Shown here: positions 1-13,001 of the stretch, in pieces
Layout: each line of letters starts with the position of its first letter
Numbering within the stretch: the first letter of the stretch is position 1
The notes under the pieces: generated by a model
Databases searched by the model: none
What the model was told of the DNA's origin: nothing
The model's input: the letters and a program-made list of their open reading frames with translations, nothing else
Translations under genes and position numbers: made by a program
From: Magicicada septendecula
Taxonomy: Eukaryota > Arthropoda > Insecta > Hemiptera > Cicadidae
NCBI GenBank assembly: GCA_034769895.1
Contig: CM068373.1
Location: forward strand, 437,887,080-437,951,079
DNA: 64,000 nt
Direction: 5' to 3'

Positions 1-2688
1 TCACTGTACACTTAATGCACTGGACACTCGGTAATATATTGTGATGTATAGGTTAGCATATGTTTACTTATTACTGTGTGTGACGCGCACATTTTAAAAT
101 AATCTTGATGACTTTTGGCGTAGACCTGTCGTTGTGAGTGATGCAGAACGAATCATTCCTTCGCCGAAGCGTCTCTTTCTCGTCTGGTCATTTTAAGCCA
201 TTTGATTGGTTCAAAAGGTCAAACTCTCAACCTCAAAACACTTTGGTCAAATAAAATTTTTAATTATTGACAACTTTTAGCGTGGGTTCGAGATTAAAAA
301 TGACGTATGCATGGATACTCAAAATGATTGAAAAGTTTATAATTGTCATAACTTTCTTATCTTTTGTCGTATCATCGGTTGGGTAGTGGCATTAAATCGC
401 GGACACTTGTGGCTTTATTTTAAGTCTAAACCAGCACTAAATCCGTTCATTATTAATTCACTTAGCCATCCCAAAAACTCATATGGTGATTCTTAATATA
501 AATAAGTCTGTTTCACCATATTTCGTTACAATTACACTGTAATACTTATTACTAAATATCTCGAGTCCATTTCTCTTTCATTTTAGTACCTAAAATAGTT
601 ATATTTACAATGTAAACAATATCTGGTAATGGCGTCCATAGCAACCATGTTCGATTGTTTATAATTACATGTAACGCTATTATTCCTTATCCTATTACAT
701 ATGTTTGACATCCTAACACTAATATGTACATTTATTTACATTTATTCACATTTTATTTTGCTAAAAATGTTATTTTTTATATACTTAGAGTATGATTAAA
801 ATACCTTCTGTTCTCATTTCTCTATTTTGTCACCTTTTTAATTATTTTATTACACAAGGTATATAATGTTATTAACTAAAATAGTGTACAATTATTGTAC
901 ATTGTTGGTTCAATGTATTTATCAATCTTTCGTTATCTGAAAGCTCTCCAAGTTATAGTATAGTGTTTGTTTACATCTGGTTTTACAATTGTAGTTAGTT
1001 AGTTTATAATATTTCAATTACTAAACTACTACTATTACATTTGTGAGGTGTTCTCATAGCAGTATTAGACATTTCTCTAACTACTGGTCACATTTGTCAC
1101 AATCTTTTGATAAGTTTTTATAATGCATTTTGACTAACTATCTTGTCACATTGGGGTTCTGTTCATTTGGCTTTATGATATCATATTCAATCTGATTCAT
1201 TTGCTGTGTATTTCAGTACATATGGTATTTATTGGTTTGCATCATTATTCTAAACTAGTCTTTGTTTGAAACAATTGTGGATATTTGCTTGGTTTAACTA
1301 ATATACATGATTTTATGTTATAGGTTCACTTCTTATGAGGTTATGTGTCAATTGTCTGACAACAATGTGCAACATATTTTTATGCAGTGTTTGACTCAAC
1401 TATTTCCATCTCATTATGGCATTCTACTACAATGGTTTAATTATTAAGTTATACACATTTTTACACTATTTGTTGAAACAATAACACAGGTATTCTTAGT
1501 CTAATAAGATTACATTTCTTGGTGGGTTGCACCTAGTTTTTGGTACATTGATTGTTTTATACCTAACAAACTAGCTTATTTGCCACTGTTTGAATTCTGG
1601 AATTGATTTATATTTTGTCCTGTCTTGCTGTGGCATTCAGGCACATTTCATTTTAAGGCTTACAAAGCTTTTATTATTAGTCCCTATGAACAATTAATTT
1701 ACTGTTCTGTCTCATATTTCTTTTGGTGGTCTTAATGATTATCTATGTTGTGTTACAATCTTGATTAAACTTGTCACACTAATTGTCTGTGCATTTTAAC
1801 TAGTTAATCTTGGATTCTTTCACTTATAATGGTTACTCATTTTTCTCCGTTATAAACATTTTCACTTGTATTGTTTGTGGTGTTTATCTGGGGTAAAATG
1901 GTTATCATATCACAGGTTGTTACACTCATATTAAGTTTTCACTGTTATTGTTCGTGATCATTCAATGATGCTAAACACTGGATTCTTTGTCATTGATCTT
2001 CGAATAATCATCATACTTCTTCCGGTCACTATATTAATTTTAGTTCCTTGCATATCTTGTGAATGTTGATGTCTTGTACTTTTCATACATTATCTTCATT
2101 CTTCATGGTATGTTTCCTTTCCTCTTCTTCTTCCTTTCTTCTTCTGGTTAGTTGTTGCTCTCTATCGGTGTTCTCCTGGGTTATACATTATTTGTGATAA
2201 TCAAAGTTTACTTAGTCTTGTCATACTCTTCCATATTTTTATTCGTGGTAGTCATTGTTCCATATTATTTTATACTAATAAACAAATTCGTTTGTTTTAT
2301 CATCATTTTGGTTGTACTTGATTCGTATCCTCTTCATTTTAATATTTATTTTCGTCGTTTCCCCTCACTATTTTGGATCTGTTTGCTGCTCTTCATTTTA
2401 ATAATTATTTTCGTCGTATCCCCTCACTATTTTGGATCTATTGTGCCTGGATTCTAACATATTATATTGGCTCGTTGTCATTTTCTCTCTCTTCTATACT
2501 CGATGATATTCTTATTATTCTTCCTTCTTTTTTTTGTTGGGTTGTTTCAATAATATACGTTCGTAGATACACACTTTGTTTATATTCTCCTGTTCCTTCT
2601 TTTATGCACGTTGAAATATTGTCATGATATCTTTTTATTTGACGCATTATATAGTTATCTTATGTAACTGCCAATTTGGTACGTTACA
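1..2688 (-). repeat. Family A LTR, first copy (truncated by window edge)
   Basis: The sequence is almost identical to about 23477-26167 of the second LTR and to the matching part of the third. It ends at GTTACA on the plus strand, which is the coding-strand LTR start TGTAACG. A 59-bp tandem duplication starts near 2332 and 2391 and is present in all three LTRs. Short hydrophobic open frames on the plus strand are antisense to the element and AT-rich; I do not regard them as genes. Confidence 0.9.
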
Positions 2689-3559
2689 TATGCCTTCCTA
2701 TAAGAATTGATTAATTCTGAATTCGTATATTTATTTTTTATTGAAGAATTCATCAGTTGTTGTACATTTCCACGTCGACTCTTATGCTTTTTTATATATC
2801 CCTTCACTTTCTTCTATTTGAATCATAATTATTTCCTTTCTATGTAATTATCTCCTTTGTTTATTTAATTCCCTAATTCCCTAACATAAGTTTAGCTGGG
2901 GCAGTTCAGAGTGGCTCACTTTGGCATACAACTCCACTGGCCATACTAACATCAATAAATACAGAGGCACATCATCTCTGTTAATAATACAAATGATTGC
3001 TGGAACATTTCATCAGTCAATTCATCTCAAATTAATTTAAAATATAAAGTGGTCGTTCTTTCGACAAATAATAAATATCCTTGGGATCATCTCACGCATC
3101 TGCGGTTTATACATTGTTATATTCTCTTCTTCTTGATTCAACTTAACTAAATTCTTCACATTTTACAGGGATAGTTTGTTTACATTTCATCACTGGTATA
3201 CTCTCATGATCATCTTCGTTAATATATTATTTTTTCATTCTTCTTTGTCATCAATTAATCTCTTCTCTTGGTATTACATTAAACGTCATTTCATAATCTT
3301 CTTCATTTTCATGATTCACTTCTTCGGGTTATATTTCATTTGGTATAGGCTCTCTTCTAGTGTCTTGCCTCGTGTTTGTGTGTCATCTATTATCTACATC
3401 AATGCTATTTATTTGCTTTCATTCCTCCAACTTCTTATCTTCTTCTCGTTCTGTATATCACCTAGTCCATCGTCTCCTCTTTTAGTAGTACGCGTAAGTT
3501 GGTATTTTACTTGTTGACTTGGCTCTTGGAAATTATAATTTTTGATATTAGTGCCATGG
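2689..3559 (-). other. Family A1 3' noncoding region, part left of the family B insertion
   Basis: This matches 26168-27016 of copy A2. It lies between the pol end and the 3' LTR in element orientation. It begins next to a purine-rich tract (coding strand TATAGGAAGGCATA, then LTR TGTAACG) and ends with the first unit of a 100-111 bp tandem repeat. The family B element is inserted inside this repeat at 3560. I see no credible gene here. Confidence 0.8.
3556..3559. repeat. Target site duplication ATGG of family B
   Basis: ATGG at 3556-3559 is repeated at 16125-16128. Copy A2 has the undisturbed site (gccATGGatctt near 27016-27026), which confirms both the duplication and the element ends. Confidence 0.95.
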
Positions 3560-4746
3560 TGTGATGTTCTACTTTATCAATCACATCAATTTATCCCAAT
3601 CTCAATTTAACTTGTACTTACCAGCACGATTACTTCTTCAAGGTCCCAGGATTCGATCGCATGTAGCTGGATACAAACATGGTCTATGGGTTACGCAAAG
3701 CAATGACACAACTCATGTTTGAAGAGAATTACTATTTATTGTCAAATACTTTTGAGTTGTTATAAGAATTTGGAAGGTTCGTTTAGATACACTTCTAAAG
3801 TTGTGCCACGCAATCATAATCAAACTTATGGACTACAGCTTACCTTGTATATCACATAAACACAATTATCAACACAGATACAAACGGAAAGCAGCCCAGC
3901 TTTGCACACACTCACATTCACACTATAAATTATAAACCCCTTAACATTTTCCAATTAATTTCCACACCCCAAATGCCGACCACGCGGTCACCGCACACGC
4001 GTATTGTTTAGTTACACTGTCTTTCTTACAGAAGGAAAAAAAACTCTTGACTACTGCCCCTAGGTGGATTGACCGCGGTTACATAACAATTTGTTGTAAT
4101 CAGCACCTTTTCTACTGATAAATTAAAACTTTGTTAGCGAGCCTACTTTAATTGTACCGGCGCCGGTGGCTTCAACTGGTAGACTGACTACGGTAAGGTA
4201 ACAGGTACCGCTATTGTGATCTCATAGTTGTATGGAAGTCACGGCCTTCCCCTTCGTTGCCGAAGTTCCGCTCCATGCCGTGCCTGTAGTTTTTTAGGTT
4301 AACATGGTCACTGATTTCAATTAGGCACAGGCTGACGTCATGGTAGGAACCGGACGTAAACAGCACTTCCTGCCGCTCAAAAGCGCATTGCTGAATTTTA
4401 CTCGTCCCAGGACATCCTGTTTTTTGGCTGGATGCGTCACTCGAGCTGTGGTGGTACAGTTGCGTCTGTGTGCCGCTACACAAGTACAGATTTCTGAGAA
4501 GTTTGAAGGGGGTAAATGCTTCGCTCGTCGCGTTACACAATAACACCTGCGTCTTACTGCTTTGTTTCAAACTGTTTCTTAACACAATGGAAATAACGTT
4601 GCCATGCGTTCTGTTATAATGGAATGAATCTGGCTGCACAATAATTTTCACAACTTTTGACAAACCCGTCCAAAAATGAAATAAATAAAAGATATAAATG
4701 CCCCCTACTGTTAAAAATAAAAACACCCAAAAATTGACCCGCTACA
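3560..4746 (-). repeat. Family B 3' LTR (left)
   Basis: This 1187-bp repeat of 14938-16124 reads TGTAGCGGG...ATCACA on the coding strand. A 171-codon frame open in both LTRs (4211-4726 here, 15589-16104 in the other) begins about 20 bp inside the LTR on the element strand. It starts with a hydrophobic stretch and resembles no family I recognise; the differences between the copies leave it open. Confidence 0.95.
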
Positions 4747-4757
4747 ATACCCCCTCG
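4747..4757 (-). other. Polypurine tract of family B
   Basis: The coding strand reads CGAGGGGGTAT immediately before the 3' LTR start TGTAGCGGG. This is the expected plus-strand priming tract of an LTR retrotransposon. Confidence 0.75.
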
Positions 4758-7700
4758 ATGAGAATTCTGCTGTTCACAACAGAAGAAATCTCATCGACAA
4801 ACTCCGAAGAGGACCGGTGAGGAACTGGTGCCAACAACCCCCTTGTTCTTAATCTCATAGGTACACGACCCCCCTGGCTCAGCGACTATGGACTCATCTG
4901 AACGAGATCACTGGACTTCTCCGTAAGAGATCCCAACACCGAGAAATCGAACAGACTCGCACCACAGCGCACCTCGCCTTTTAACATGCTACCCCAAAAA
5001 ATCCTCAATCCCTGGCTCCGATTATGCCAGATCCTCCACCGATATGTTTCCCCTTGTATGAAAGCTGGGCTGCCTTTAGCAAATACTGGGCTCACACATA
5101 CTAACATTACATGTTGCCATAACACACAAAAAAAAAAAAAAAATTCTTTTAAAATTTATTATAAATAAAAAAAAATTCAAAATTCAAAAAAATAATATTT
5201 TATCAAAAATTCTCTTCCTCTTTTTTCTTTTTTTTCTTTTAAAATGACTTAAATTAAGCGTTTCTTCTACTTGAACAAATCCTTAACCTAACATGTCTTA
5301 GTCTAACAATACAGTGCAGTACAATAAATCAGTAAACTAAACAATTAACAAAACAACAACACGTGGTAAATACACACATAATAAAACAATCCCTACCTAA
5401 AATATGCATTCGCTGGCAGGCGAAAAATCAAAAAAAATTTTGTTTTTTTTTTTCAAAGAATTAAAATTCCCAAAAATTTTAAAATTCAAAAAAAAATTTA
5501 TTTAAATGTTTTCTTCCTATTTAGACATTATTTTAAAATTGGTTTAAATTGATTAAACAAACAAATTAAAATTGACTTCCTACTATACAAGCTCAGTAGG
5601 TGTATGAACTCATCAGCTGATCGAAACTAGGTCAAGTCCAAAACCCTTGACCTACATATGTTATGCACAATTTCTATCTAAAACACATTTGACATCTGTA
5701 ATATCCCATCTTGAAATACAAAACATAGTAACATAAAATATTTAAAATTACAAAATATTAATATAAATGATCATCAGCTTGATATTTAAATTATTCAAAA
5801 CAAACAATTCTTACTTGTATCTTGTTTTCCAAATTTTATCAAAATTCTGTCACTGGTTGAAAAAAATAAACAATTGTATATTCGTTATTATAAATTCCTC
5901 TCTTTAGTTAACAGTTTAATTCTACAGTACTGTGGGTGATGTAAATCATTTAATCTCATTTACTGTATTAGATCTGTATACATACATAATCTTTCTCCCT
6001 TTGACTCTAACTTCTAACAACTTCGACTCCCATGACACCCATCTCTATCAAAATATCTATCAAAACAAGACACTCTAAACCCCAACTTACCATTTAACAC
6101 AAATCGCCACCTTCTCCCTTATATAAAAAAAAAAATAGTCTCCAACCCTTTGTACATAGGATACGTGTTTCCCCTACCCAAAACTCAATTCCCTTATTTG
6201 GCGGCCTGGATTCTACCTAAGGCGGCCCCTTCCCCACTAAAATCTATCCCTATCCCGTCCCAACCCTTGTTGCGGACTCCCCAATACACTACCCCCTAAT
6301 ACAAATTTGCCATCCCCCAAAAACCCCTCAATCTCATTACCTTACTACAAATACACAAAATAACCTCATTAATTATAAACATAAATATATCATTCAGAAC
6401 TCTCCAATTATTCTCCATTACTCCTGTGTCAACATCAATACTACTTAAAATTCTACAACATACATTAATTCAAAACAACATATTATTCTCTAAACAATAT
6501 TATTCTCTCCTATTTCAACTTCACTTTGAATTCAATTTGGACAGATCTACTTGTCCCGTAAAATATTCATCACCCAAAAACTCTCTTTTGTTAACTTGCA
6601 TAAATTATTACTTTATTTCTTATTATCATTATTGTTATCATTACTCCAAAACATCTGTAATACATTAAAAACATTACCTTGGACATCAATTACTTAAAAC
6701 ATTTATAACTAATATACCAGTGACATGTTACTGCTGATGAGCTGATATCCTAACATAATGAAAACACATCTCAAATTGAACAAATTACATGGAATACATT
6801 ATCAATACTTACTTCTATTATGTTGATTGCCTGCCAGGCGTCTAATTATTGGCTTAATTTGAAATATACACATATCATGAAAACACATATTCTTATCAAT
6901 GCCTATACCTAACATACAACAATAAAATAATACATTTAAAAGCGCATAATGAACACCTTATTTTTAAATATCTAAGCAGCTAGTTGCCTGAACAGAGCAC
7001 AAGCAGTTTTATTTGATCAAACTTTGAATAAAAAAATGTATGTTATAAGATTTACATTCGTGACTCCTTTGCGTCACCTCCCAGCCACACACACTATTTC
7101 AAATTATGGAGGACTGTCTCGCCCTTGCGCTTCGACAGAGACTGTATATTTTGGAGCAGGTTTTTACCTCTCCGTGTCTCTGCTTCCGCTATTAAGTTTT
7201 AAAAGTACTGAACATCATCATGTTCTTGCTATAAAATGATACACCCTTAAAACGGATCTACCACCTGTCTTGCTACCCCAAAGCGGGCAGAGTGGCAGCC
7301 GCTGTTCCATAGTTCCGGGAAGATTTCCCCTAAGTTCTCCCCCCATTGAATTTCAAATATGTACCAATTTCAAGTCAGCTATGGTCAAGGGACTTGATAT
7401 GACCATAGCTGGCCGCTAGCCAAAACCACGGTTAGTGCTGGTAAGACAGTAACCGCCCGAAAAGTCGGGGAAATCTAACTTTAATTTAATTGCCTGTTAC
7501 ACATCACTACTATGTGCGACACTGTCATTTAGTAATGTGTGTAAACTTTAATTTACACGGATAAGGTGTGCCGCACATTTATCGCCATTTTGGCCTCCGA
7601 TGGGGGTAACGCTCACTGTTACCCCCAACCCATTTCGCTATTTGCGAGAGCACAGGCCACCCCCACAATAGCCACTTAAGAGCTAATTAACTAATTAACA

Positions 7701-9636
7701 ATTGAAACTAAACTTGCTACATACGCAGTTCCACACTCCATTGTTATTATCACTTCATTGAGCACCAATCTACCCCCCAAAATCATCCCCACTTCTTGTA
7801 TTGATACCAAGTTTTTATTTTGTTACACATTTTTTAAAACGTTCCCATACTCACTGATACTAAACTTGACAATTGTTTTTGGTCACTTAATTCTAAAATT
7901 TATTTAATTTTGAAATTATATGCATTCCATTTTTTTTTTCAAAACTTTTAAAATTCAAAAAAAAATTAAATTCATTGTTAAAAATCATTGTTCTATTAAT
8001 TTGAATACCAAATTAATTTAATGGTTTTTTTAATTTCTCAAACTCTAAGTTACAATAATTAACTCATGATTATTTTAGCAAAAAATTTACTTTAATTCTT
8101 TTGTGTCACAATAGGGTTTTGCTCAAGATACTGATTCAGCAGACTACAACATTTCTTGTTATTGTCACCAAGCATGACCACAGGCTTGAGTCATAACATC
8201 CTACACCTGTTTACTGTTTACCTAAACACAGTTGTGTGCCGGACTTGTTTTCATAAACAACAGTTATAAACATTCTCAATTTCAGCATTCATAGTCTAAA
8301 CATTCTGGTTACGTCATATATTGCCATACCTGCTTACTACACTTTTCGGATTTTATAAATCTTTTAGATAACATATTTGTCTCTTAGATTTTTTATTCCA
8401 ATTCAGATCAGATATATTTTTGATTCATTAATAAAAGTAGCCCTTTTAAATTATTTGTTTAACTTGAAAATTCTCTAACAGTCTCCGCCCAAAACCGTTT
8501 GACTTTAATTACAGCTGTATGAAGTTAATATATAAAATATGTAGAATTACAATTTCAATTTGCAGTTGGAATTTACACAGCACTAACATTGACAATATTA
8601 AGTTACTCCAGGGGTGGTTACAATTCTATTTCATCTCTTAGTACATTCAAAACAATTTCCATGACTTCGATTACAATTTCAAAATGATTCTACGTGATTA
8701 AATGTTTCAGTTTTTCTTAATAATTCAATAAATTTTACAAACATTACATCATTGGTTCTGATCTCTCTTCAAATTCCTCCACAATCACATTCTTAATACC
8801 ATAATCCCCTACTCATAACCTAACATAGCAGGTACCACAAAATAATTATTAAACCCTTTGGTTACATAAGTTTACTTTAAAATATTTTCCAAAATTATTT
8901 TTTCTTAATTACCTGTAAATAGGTTATATGTTACATGTACCGCATCATTGTGTACAGAGATGCGACTGAAGGCGAACGGAACCCCTACATCCATAACGGT
9001 GAATAACCACCCTTTTGCAGAACTCAATTCCTTATCTGCCTCCTTCCCAAAAAATGCACACAAACCACAACCACTAATCTACAGCCCCATCTCGGTATAC
9101 GATAATCCTATTAAACTATACAGTAAAATTGATTATTTCATTTGTCTACTCAGCCACAAAACTTCTCCACTACCTACCTAATTAAGGGATGAGTTTACAA
9201 GTCATAAATAACGCCAGTTTATTTAATTTTGAGGATTACCCTAATGTAGTATTTAGAATTAAGGCAATCAAATGGTTCAAAAAAGTGTGCCAATTTGTGT
9301 AACTATTGTTTATGTGTTTACTCTAAGGGGAGGGTTAGGGAAATCGGGAAGATAAAAGGGATAAGGATTATTAAAAGGTCAAGAACCAGGACTAAAGGTA
9401 GGGACAAAGCTTCCTCCGAAAACAAGGGTAAATGGAGAAAACCAAGGCTCGCGTGGGCAGGGGCGCGTCCCTGAAATAGACGAACCCCACTGGGACAAGT
9501 GGGGATCCTCTATCCGCTACCACTTACTGTTTTATATTATTCATAGTTATTTATAATTATTTAACTATAGGTTTATTATAGTGGTTTAGTTATATTTAAT
9601 TACAGGATTCAATGTATTATTTTGTTTATTATTATT
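4758..9636. other. 4.9 kb region of family B without a recognisable gene
   Basis: This lies between the pol stop and the 3' LTR, where errantivirus-type gypsy elements carry env. I find no envelope-like frame: the longest open frames are under 85 codons on either strand and are AT-rich. The stretch has poly-A and poly-T runs (for example 5128-5142 and 7931-7940), cytosine-rich runs, and an 11-bp inverted repeat at 7377-7387 and 7400-7410. It may be captured foreign DNA or a decayed gene. Confidence 0.6.
7377..7410. repeat. 11-bp inverted repeat (hairpin)
   Basis: AGCTATGGTCA at 7377-7387 is followed by its exact reverse complement TGACCATAGCT at 7400-7410, with a 12-nt loop. It lies in the noncoding 3' region of family B; its role is unknown. 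Confidence 0.7.
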
Positions 9637-12204
9637 TCATTTTGACCAATACCTTCTTAAGTTGGTGGCGTTATGGGTACCCACTATTTCCCCCGTTGTT
9701 TGGTTTCGTAAAACATAAGCATTATCCATTTTAATGTCAACAACCTCATACGGTCCTTCATACAACAAAAAGAATTTTTTGATCTCTTTATCTTGTGCAC
9801 TAGATAAATCATGTCGTCTCACTAATACTAGCTGCCCTATCTCATATTTGACCCACTTACCTTGGCCATCATGCTTTTGTTTTTTCTTCTCTCCCTTGGT
9901 GAGCAGGCTCTCGTTGGCAAGTCGTATTTTTACAACTTTGTCCACAACTCTTTCTTCCGGTGGATATTCAAAAAGTTGTTCCAATATTCTGGGTGGACGG
10001 CTTCCCTTGATTAGTTCGTACGGTGTAAATCCTGTAGAATCATGGGTTGTGCTGTTTAACCATTCCTCCACCTTCTTCACATACAACGGCCACTCTGTAT
10101 GTTTGGAGTGACAATACGCCCTGAATATTCTACCGATTTCTCGCATCACCCGCTCTGCCTGGTTCGACTGTGGATGGTAAACTGCCGTGTGTTTGGGTAT
10201 GATGCCTTCCCAGCCAAGAGTCTGTCTCCACTTGCCGCTGATGAACTGCGGTCCGTGATCAGATAAAATTACCTTCGGCTTCCCTACGTTGATCATGTAG
10301 TCCTTTGTGATCTTCTCGCTGAGTACTTTGCTAGTAGCTCTCTTTACACTATATAACCTAACAAACTTAGTAAAAGTATCCAAAACAACAAAAATATATA
10401 TCACTCCTCCTCTACCTTTAGGCAATGGCCCATACAAATCTACCGCAACTAAATCGAAAGGTCTTTCTACTTTAATATACTTCATTTCACCTTCAACCCT
10501 GTAATTTACTGCTTTAGACTTTTGACACAGATCGCAAACTTGTAATACTCTTCTAACTCTCTTCTCCATATTTTTAAAGACACAAGATTCTTTTAATATA
10601 TTTGCACATTTTTTCGCCCCAAAATGACCATGTCTTATGTGACAATCCCAGATAATTCTATCTACTAATTCATCGGGTATCATTAACCTCCAATCCCTTT
10701 CACCCCCTTCTACTTTCTTAAACAGGATTCCCTTATGTATCTGGAAATGTGTATTATACTCTGAACCATTAATATCTGCTTCTAAACTAGTTATTATCTT
10801 ACCCAATTTATTTTCTGATCTTTGTCTGTCTTTAATTTCCCTTAAGTCCTCCCCAAAAATTCTATCGTCCCTAGTTAATCGAAAAATTTCTATTTCTTTA
10901 AGATCTCTACCTGTCTTATTATCTATAGTGTCTACCCTGGACAAAGTGTCCGGTACTTTATTATCTGACCCCTTAGTATACTCCCAAGAAAAGTTGTACT
11001 CTTGTAAAGCTAGTACCCACCTGGTTAATCTGCTATGCGTCAGCTTACATGTATTTAAGAATGATAGGGCCTTATGGTCGGTCCTGATGACGGTTTCGTT
11101 TCCTAGCAGGTAAGTGCGGAATTTCTTCACAGCAAAGACGATGCTCAGCAATTCCTTTTCGGTAGTAGTGTAATTTTTCTCTGCTGCCAATAAGGTTCTG
11201 CTGGCGAAAGCGATGGTCCTGTGCTCCTGATCCTCCCCCTCCTGGTAAAGCTCTGCGCCGAGGGCTATGTTGCTGGCATCTGTCTGTAAATAAAACTTTC
11301 TCTGAAAATCGGGGTGATTCATCATTATTGTGTCTATAAATTTCTCTTTAATTTCATTGAAAATAGTTCTCTCCTCCTCTCCCCATTTCCATTGTTTATT
11401 CTTTTGTAAAACAGCACTTAACTTAGAGGTAATATGTGCATAATTTCTCTGGAATTTTCTATAAAAATTGCATAATCCTAGAAAACTCTGCAACTGTTTA
11501 ATATTTTTCGGTTCTGGAAAACGTATGATAGCTTCTACTTTGTCTGGGTTTGCTAAAATTCCTTCAGGAGTTATAATGAAGCCCAAAAAATGTATTTTGG
11601 TTTGTAAAAATTTCGACTTATCCCAATTAACAGTTAATGCACCCTGTCGTAATTTATTTAAAACATACTCTATGTGTTCTACGTGTTCAGGGAATGTTCT
11701 TGATGCTATTAGTATGTCGTCAACATATACAGTCAAAAAATCTAAATCTTTCGGTTGTAATATCATGTCTAGGCACTTAATAAAGCTTGCTACACTAGTG
11801 TTAAGCCCAAATGGCAGGCGTTTAAATTGATAATTTTTTCCATTGAACAGGAATGCAGTAAACTTACGGCTTTCTGGCGCTAATGGGACTTGCCAGTAGC
11901 CCGCCGTTAAATCTAAGGACGTCATATATCTGACCCCACTAAACTTTTGAAAAATTTCGTTCATGGCTTCCGGTGATTCCCGGTCAGGTATTATAATCTG
12001 ATTAATTTTTCTAGCGTCTAAACACAATCTTACCTTTCCATCCTTTTTGATGACCACTACCAATGGATTCGAGTAAGGCGATATAGATCTTTCGATGATG
12101 TCCCCTTCCATCATGCGGTCCAGCTCTTCTTGAACGGCTCTCCTCTTTGAAAATGGCACTGAGTAACTTCTCTGCATGTAGGGTGAGTGCTCTCGTATCT
12201 TCAA
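9637..12204 (-). pseudogene. pol: Family B pol: RT, RNase H and integrase
   Basis: The 855-codon frame encodes the enzymes that copy and insert the element. In order it shows: the RT fingers and palm, with LDARKIN and the catalytic YVDD near residue 160; RNase H with QTDASN near 310 and the TTEKELL helix; the integrase HHCC zinc module (HIRHGHFG...CDLCQ) near 525-565; and the integrase core with AVDLYGP, LSDHGPQF and the glutamate in NQAERVMRE. A C-terminal segment with LYEGPYEV resembles the usual gypsy integrase tail. All catalytic residues I looked for are present. It is in the same frame as the protease segment 12205-12993 but separated from it by one TAG at 12205-12207, just upstream of the conserved HSPYMQRSY stretch. 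The frame has no true ATG at that point, so it is a continuation and not a separate gene. Confidence 0.9.
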
Positions 12205-12993
12205 CTAGCATACATAGTCCCTGGCTTTTCCAGGCAACTCAGCAAATACATCTCTGAAATGTTCAATAACCGCCCACAACTCCTGTCGTTGGGGACCCCC
12301 TACAACTCCACCCTCATTAACAAATTTCTCTGCCCTATTTTCCCATACTCTATCATCATTCTCCCTACTCTCTCTCTCTTGACACATATTCACTCTTGTT
12401 TCTATCATTCCCTCGCCTACTCGGTTTTGTATCATCTTTACACCCGCAACTCTAGCCTTATCTAACACCCTCTTAAAATCTACCCTGATTTGTTCATGCC
12501 CCTTATTAAATTCCACTATTCTCTGGTTAAAATCAATTACTGCTTTATTTCTCTCCAAAAAATCATTTCCCAGAATTATATCTAAATTCAAACCCTTAAC
12601 TACTAGAAAAGTATTTTCAAACTCTATTCCATTAATATATACATTTAATTGAACTTGTTTAGTAACTCGTTTACTTCGTACTCCCGTCACCCCCACTACT
12701 GTTACTCCCGCTACTGGTAATGACGGAATATGCTTATTTACCCTTTGTAATTCACCCAGTACATTCTCTGAAACTACTGATATCTCGCTACCCGTATCAA
12801 TCAATGTTTTGTAATCCTTACCTTCTATGGTTATAGAGACCTCCGTCAGTCCGGTTTTGGTTTCTGTCGTTTGTGTAGCATCCTCCTCCAGTAACTCCCC
12901 CGCCATGTCTCTGATAATTATATTACTGCGGTAGTTCTGTTCCTCTTGGACCCCCAGGTTCTCCTCCGACAATGGATGGGCCCGGTTTTCCAT
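12205..12993 (-). pseudogene. pol: Family B pol 5' part: aspartic protease and RT N-terminus
   Basis: This segment carries a retropepsin, with LIDTGSEISVV around residues 65-75 and a downstream DIILGNDFL strand, and then the linker that ends at FAELPGKARDYVC before a TAG. It is in frame -1 relative to gag and is expected to be made as a Gag-Pol fusion through the heptamer at 13005-13011. An ATG exists at 12991-12993, but the frame is open back to the heptamer, which fits frameshifting better than independent initiation. The stop at 12205-12207 would cut off RT unless read through. Confidence 0.85.
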
Positions 12994-13001
12994 TGTCTCC
13001 T

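Noticed and set aside
2152..2627. Hydrophobic plus-strand frames in the family A LTRs (also at 25631-26106 and 36978-37452)
   Set aside because: They are antisense to the element, AT-rich and low complexity, overlap each other through the 59-bp duplication, and resemble no membrane protein family.
3176..3517. 113-codon hydrophobic frame (also 26638-26979) as a possible env remnant
   Set aside because: It lies on the strand opposite to gag and pol and has no envelope features such as a cleavage site or cysteine pattern.
8948..9181. 77-codon plus-strand frame in the family B 3' region
   Set aside because: It is antisense, short and has no recognisable pattern.
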